A program made the position numbers and the translations under genes. From Candidatus Aerophobota bacterium (lineage in GTDB: Bacteria; Aerophobota; Aerophobia; Aerophobales; AE-B3A): DNA of 9,304 nucleotides. This document shows, in pieces, positions 6,385 to 9,304 of the stretch. Location of the stretch: NCBI GenBank assembly GCA_030616535.1, contig JAUWXE010000039.1, positions 1-9,304 on the forward strand, given 5' to 3'. Below the pieces are notes generated by a model. It saw nothing but the letters and a program-made list of their open reading frames with translations. It did not search any database and had not been told where the DNA came from. The first letter of the stretch is position 1. The number at the start of each line of letters is the position of its first letter.

Positions 6385-7599
6385 ATGAAATTCACTGAAA
6401 CCTTTAGAAGTGCCTTAGGTGGACTGAATGCTAATCGGACAAGATCCTTTCTCTCCATGCTGGGAATTATCATCGGAATAGCCGCGGTGATTATCATTAT
6501 CTCCATAACTCAAGGTTCCCAGAGGAATGTTTCGGAAAGAATTCAGGCTCTGGGAACTAACCTCATTAATGTCAGTCCGGGGAGAAGAGGAGGCTTTGCC
6601 GGAATGAGGGCGCGGGCGCTCACGGATCTTTTTACTCTGGAGGATGGAGAAAAGATTCTCAAGAAGGCTTCGGCGGTAAAACGAGTGGTACCTGTAATAA
6701 ATACGAGGCTTTTACTTCAATATCAGGACAAAAATGCGGAAATTGCGGTCAATGGCGTTACCCCTGAGTATCAGGAGGTCTTGAATTTCTGGGTAGAGGA
6801 GGGAAAATTCCTCGATTATCGGGATCTAAAGAGTTTTCGCACCGTTATTGTGCTCGGTCAGGGAGTAGCCAATGATCTTTTTGGACCCGAGGACCCTTTG
6901 GGGCAGAGTATTGTGGTAAATGGTCCCTTAAGTCGATATAAATTCCGTGTGATTGGAGTAATGCAGCCCAAAGGACGGGTTATGTTTTTTAACTTTGATG
7001 ACCAGGCATTTATACCCATTACCACGGCCCAGAAGAGGCTCCTTCATACCAAATACGTGGGAAGTTTCTCTATCCAGGCTGAGAGTAAAGAAACTACCGA
7101 TGAGGCCATCGAACAGATCGATGCCATCCTCTACCAGAAATTCCAGGATGATACCAAATATAGCATTTCCAGCCAGGAGCAGCTTCTTTCCACCATGGGA
7201 ACTATAATTCAGACCTTCACCATCATGTTGGTGGGTATTGCAGGGATTTCTCTTTTAGTGGGAGGGATTGGCATCATGAACACAATGCTGGTCTCAGTTA
7301 CCGAACGAACTCGGGAGATTGGTACCCGGATGGCCGTGGGGGCTAAAAGGTCTGATATTCTCCTTCAGTTCCTCTGGGAATCTATGGTTCTCTGTCTGGT
7401 AGGAGGAGTAATCGGGATAGTCATTGGCTGGATAGGATCAATCATAATTGCCTCCATAGCGGGATGGACTGCCATAGTCTCTTTTTCGGCAATAGCTCTG
7501 GCCCTGGGATTTGCCACGGTAGTGGGTCTTTTCTTTGGTATCTATCCGGCCAACAAGGCTTCCAAACTCGACCCTGTGGAAGCTCTCAGATATGAATAA
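6385..7599 (+). CDS. MacB-type ABC transporter permease (FtsX domain)
   Basis: The 404-residue product has the MacB layout without the ATPase domain. Transmembrane helix 1 is at about 21-42 (LGIIIGIAAVIIIISI). A large periplasmic domain spans about 43-277. Three C-terminal helices follow at about 278-300, 333-357 and 366-387. Family marks are NRTRSFLSMLGIIIG near the start, GGIGIMNTMLVSVTERTREIG (293-313) with GTRMAVGAKR after it, and GIYPANKASKLDPVEALRYE at the extreme C-terminus. MacB works as a mechanotransmitter: ATP binding in the cytoplasm drives movement of the periplasmic domain, which pushes substrate through adaptor and TolC. AAGGGAG (6375-6381) is just upstream of the ATG. The gene is 47 bases after the ATPase gene and ends the efflux operon. 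The substrate (peptide, antibiotic, lipid or lipoprotein) cannot be inferred. Confidence 0.93.
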   Translation: MKFTETFRSALGGLNANRTRSFLSMLGIIIGIAAVIIIISITQGSQRNVSERIQALGTNLINVSPGRRGGFAGMRARALTDLFTLEDGEKILKKASAVKRVVPVINTRLLLQYQDKNAEIAVNGVTPEYQEVLNFWVEEGKFLDYRDLKSFRTVIVLGQGVANDLFGPEDPLGQSIVVNGPLSRYKFRVIGVMQPKGRVMFFNFDDQAFIPITTAQKRLLHTKYVGSFSIQAESKETTDEAIEQIDAILYQKFQDDTKYSISSQEQLLSTMGTIIQTFTIMLVGIAGISLLVGGIGIMNTMLVSVTERTREIGTRMAVGAKRSDILLQFLWESMVLCLVGGVIGIVIGWIGSIIIASIAGWTAIVSFSAIALALGFATVVGLFFGIYPANKASKLDPVEALRYE

Positions 7600-7604
7600 A
7601 GCAT

Positions 7605-7634
7605 TTGACAGTTTGCCCTCACCTATGATAAACT
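7605..7634 (+). promoter_or_regulatory. Promoter of the aldolase-nitroreductase unit
   Basis: A perfect -35 TTGACA (7605-7610) begins five bases after the permease stop codon. An 18-base spacer leads to a -10-like TAAACT (7629-7634); GATAAA at 7627 with a 16-base spacer is an equal alternative. No terminator is visible between the permease gene and this promoter, so read-through from the efflux operon is also possible. Confidence 0.55.
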
Positions 7635-7661
7635 AACGTTGGATTTTACCTCTAAGACTCG

Positions 7662-7667
7662 AAGGAG
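7662..7667 (+). promoter_or_regulatory. Ribosome binding site deciding the aldolase start
   Basis: AAGGAG ends 8 bases before the ATG at 7676. An in-frame GTG at 7667 overlaps this sequence and therefore cannot be served by it, so the ATG is chosen as the start. Confidence 0.8.
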
Positions 7668-7675
7668 TGGATTTA

Positions 7676-8593
7676 ATGATTACGGAAAAGACGCCGGTGG
7701 CTAAAATCATGAGGGAGGCCTACCAAAAGGGAATTCTTATTCCCGCCTTCAATGTTGCCTACATTCCTATGGTCAAACCCATAGTGGATACTTTGAAGGC
7801 CACCCGTACCTTTGGGCTGATAGAGGTTGCCCGTCCGGAGGTAGAAAAATTCGGAGCCCAGAGTTTTCAAAGAGTTGCCGAGGAGTATTATGCCCTGGCT
7901 GACAAGAGATTCAGCCGTCTTCATCTGGATCATATTCCAGTAATTGATGAGGATGACCTGCGAGTAAACTGGGAATCTTTAATACGAACTGCCCTGGAAC
8001 TTAAGTATGATTCGGTGATGATTGATGGCTCGAGACTACCTCTGGAGGAAAACATTGCTGCTAGCCGAAAAGTGGTGGAGCTTTCCCATCAAAAGGATGT
8101 ACCAGTTGAGGCAGAACTGGGAGCAGTTCTGGGTCATGAGGAAGGTCCCCTTCCTCCCTATGAGGAGCTTTTCCGCACCGGAAAAGGATTTACCGGGATT
8201 GAGGAAGCCGAGTGTTTCATAAAAGAGACCGGGGTAGACTGGCTTTCGGTAGCCATAGGGAGTATCCATGGAGCCATAAGTGGAGCAGCTAAGGATAGAG
8301 AAAAGATTTCCGCCCGCCTAAATATAGAACATCTTAAAAGATTGGCGGAAGTGACCAGAGTTCCCTTAGTTCTTCATGGGGGGTCAGGAATTCAAAAATC
8401 ATACCTGATGAAGGCTATTCAAAATGGAATAACCAAGATCAACATTGGAACCTCTATCAGACAAGCCTACGAGCGTTCCCTTGCTCAAAATCCAGATGAT
8501 GTTGAGGCAGCTCAGAAGAAGGTGGTCTGGGAGATGGAACGTTTGATCAAAGAAGAATACGAGGTGGAAGGTTCCTGGGATCTTTTAGGCTAA
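7676..8593 (+). CDS. Class II (zinc-dependent) ketose-bisphosphate aldolase family protein
   Basis: The product is 305 residues from the ATG at 7676. Class II aldolases reversibly cleave ketose (bis)phosphates such as fructose 1,6-bisphosphate or tagatose 1,6-bisphosphate to dihydroxyacetone phosphate and an aldehyde. The active-site set is present. HLDH (83-86) gives the catalytic Asp and a zinc His. MIDGS lies at 116-120 and VEAELG at 144-149. AIGSIHG (193-199) and LHGGSG (233-238) give further zinc His residues, and KINIGT (254-259) forms the phosphate-binding end. The N-terminal third before HLDH (TRTFGLIEVARPEVEKFGAQ) and the loop LGHEEGPLPPYEE after strand 5 differ from textbook FbaA/GatY sequences as I know them. 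The substrate is therefore open: fructose-, tagatose- or another ketose-phosphate aldolase. It is probably co-transcribed with the nitroreductase 15 bases downstream. Confidence 0.88.
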   Translation: MITEKTPVAKIMREAYQKGILIPAFNVAYIPMVKPIVDTLKATRTFGLIEVARPEVEKFGAQSFQRVAEEYYALADKRFSRLHLDHIPVIDEDDLRVNWESLIRTALELKYDSVMIDGSRLPLEENIAASRKVVELSHQKDVPVEAELGAVLGHEEGPLPPYEELFRTGKGFTGIEEAECFIKETGVDWLSVAIGSIHGAISGAAKDREKISARLNIEHLKRLAEVTRVPLVLHGGSGIQKSYLMKAIQNGITKINIGTSIRQAYERSLAQNPDDVEAAQKKVVWEMERLIKEEYEVEGSWDLLG

Positions 8594-8608
8594 GTTGAAA
8601 GGATTGAA

Positions 8609-9205
8609 ATGAATATATACGAAACGATACTCAAACGCAGGACAATTAGGCGTTTTAAAAAGAAAAAGGTTCCCTATGAAGTTTTGGAGAAGTGTGTTAA
8701 TGCCGCCAGACTTGCCCCATCAGCGGCAAATCTACAGCCCTGTGAGTATATGATTGTTGATGAGGAGGATCTATTGGATGAGGTTTTCGGTACTTTACAG
8801 TGGGCCGGGTATATTTCGGACGGCTCACCGCCTGCCTCGCAGAGACCCACTGCTTATATCATCGTTTTGATTAATCGAGACGTCAAGAGGAAGGGATTTG
8901 AACATGACGTGGGGATGGCGGTAGAGAACATCATCTTAACCGCTCTTGAAGAGGAGATGGGCTCCTGCTGTTTTGGGGCCGTTGACAGAGAAGAATTGAG
9001 AAAAGGACTTAATATTCCCAAAAAGTACATAATTGACTTAGTTATTGCCTTAGGCTACCCCAACGAAAGTCCAGTTCTCGAACCTTTCAGAGATTCAGTT
9101 AAATACTGGAAAGATAAAAAGGGGGTGCTTCATGTACCTAAAAGAAAGTTAAAAGATATTCTTCATAGAAATGTAATTTCCCCAGAACATACCTCGGCAA
9201 TTTAG
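8609..9205 (+). CDS. Nitroreductase-family flavoprotein
   Basis: The 198-residue product fits the FMN-dependent nitroreductase family, which forms cytosolic homodimers that use NAD(P)H to reduce nitro, quinone or other electrophilic compounds. Visible marks are the FMN-phosphate contact RRTIRRF (10-16), APSAANLQP (36-44), a helix DVGMAVENIILTALEEEMGS (100-119) typical of the dimer core, and ALGYPNESP (147-155). Length is usual for the short members of the family. The C-terminal part after residue 165 is very Lys-rich. Adjacent cysteines (C120-C121) lie at the GSCCFG turn. GAAAGGA (8597-8603) is 5 bases before the ATG. The gene follows the aldolase gene at 15 bases, so the two probably share a promoter. 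The physiological substrate is unknown, and annotation as a general nitroreductase should not be read as proof of nitro reduction. Confidence 0.9.
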   Translation: MNIYETILKRRTIRRFKKKKVPYEVLEKCVNAARLAPSAANLQPCEYMIVDEEDLLDEVFGTLQWAGYISDGSPPASQRPTAYIIVLINRDVKRKGFEHDVGMAVENIILTALEEEMGSCCFGAVDREELRKGLNIPKKYIIDLVIALGYPNESPVLEPFRDSVKYWKDKKGVLHVPKRKLKDILHRNVISPEHTSAI

Positions 9206-9304
9206 ATGAACCTGAAGAGCAAGAGAAATTCAGGGCAGCAGTCTTTTTGGTTTGATCCTTCCCCAGACTGAATAGAGTTGGAAACCCTCAGCGTAAGGAA
9301 CTCC

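Noticed and set aside
9206..9268. Possible 21-codon frame starting at the ATG after the nitroreductase stop
   Set aside because: It has no ribosome-binding site of its own, no recognisable motif and very short length; nothing supports translation.
9206..9304. Search for a terminator after the nitroreductase gene
   Set aside because: Only a weak imperfect pairing near 9268-9291 (CTGA...TCAG) was found, with no T-run; the transcript end probably lies beyond the window.

Overview
The window looks like chromosomal DNA of a diderm (outer-membrane-bearing) bacterium. The evidence is a TolC-type protein with beta-barrel strands, a MacA-like periplasmic adaptor, a MacB-type permease, a Spy/CpxP-like periplasmic protein and several Sec signal peptides. 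Base composition is moderately AT-rich. Proteins are rich in Glu, Lys and Leu, and Arg is mostly AGA/AGG. No protein is close enough to a familiar species to name the host; an uncultured, possibly anaerobic or thermophilic lineage is a guess. Coding density is high, and no mobile element, CRISPR array or RNA gene was seen.

Layout. (1) Positions 1-1192, minus strand: the N-terminal 397 codons of a MoxR-like AAA+ ATPase, cut by the window edge, with four cysteines in the lid region. Its promoter lies in the divergent gap. (2) 1386-1883, plus: a small secreted Spy/CpxP-like protein, closed by a clear intrinsic terminator at 1943-1972. (3) 2052-7599, plus: a five-gene efflux operon with its own promoter. 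It holds a TolC-like protein with no barrel strands, a TolC-like protein with them, a periplasmic adaptor, an ABC ATPase and a MacB-type permease. (4) 7676-9205, plus: a class II aldolase and a nitroreductase 15 bases apart, with a promoter placed directly after the permease gene. The last ~100 bases (9206-9304) show nothing supportable.

How the genes fit together. ATPase and permease would form the inner-membrane motor of a tripartite MacAB-TolC-like pump. The adaptor would span the periplasm, and the second TolC homologue would form the outer-membrane channel. The Spy-like protein just upstream suits an envelope-stress or export neighbourhood. The aldolase and nitroreductase look like an unrelated metabolic unit.

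The most unusual feature is the first gene of the efflux operon. Its protein keeps both TolC repeats and nearly full-length periplasmic helices. In both repeats it lacks exactly the segment that makes the outer-membrane beta-strands. It sits directly before a normal, strand-containing TolC homologue. This suggests an all-helical, soluble TolC-like tube partner in a two-TolC export system, which is an inference from sequence alone.
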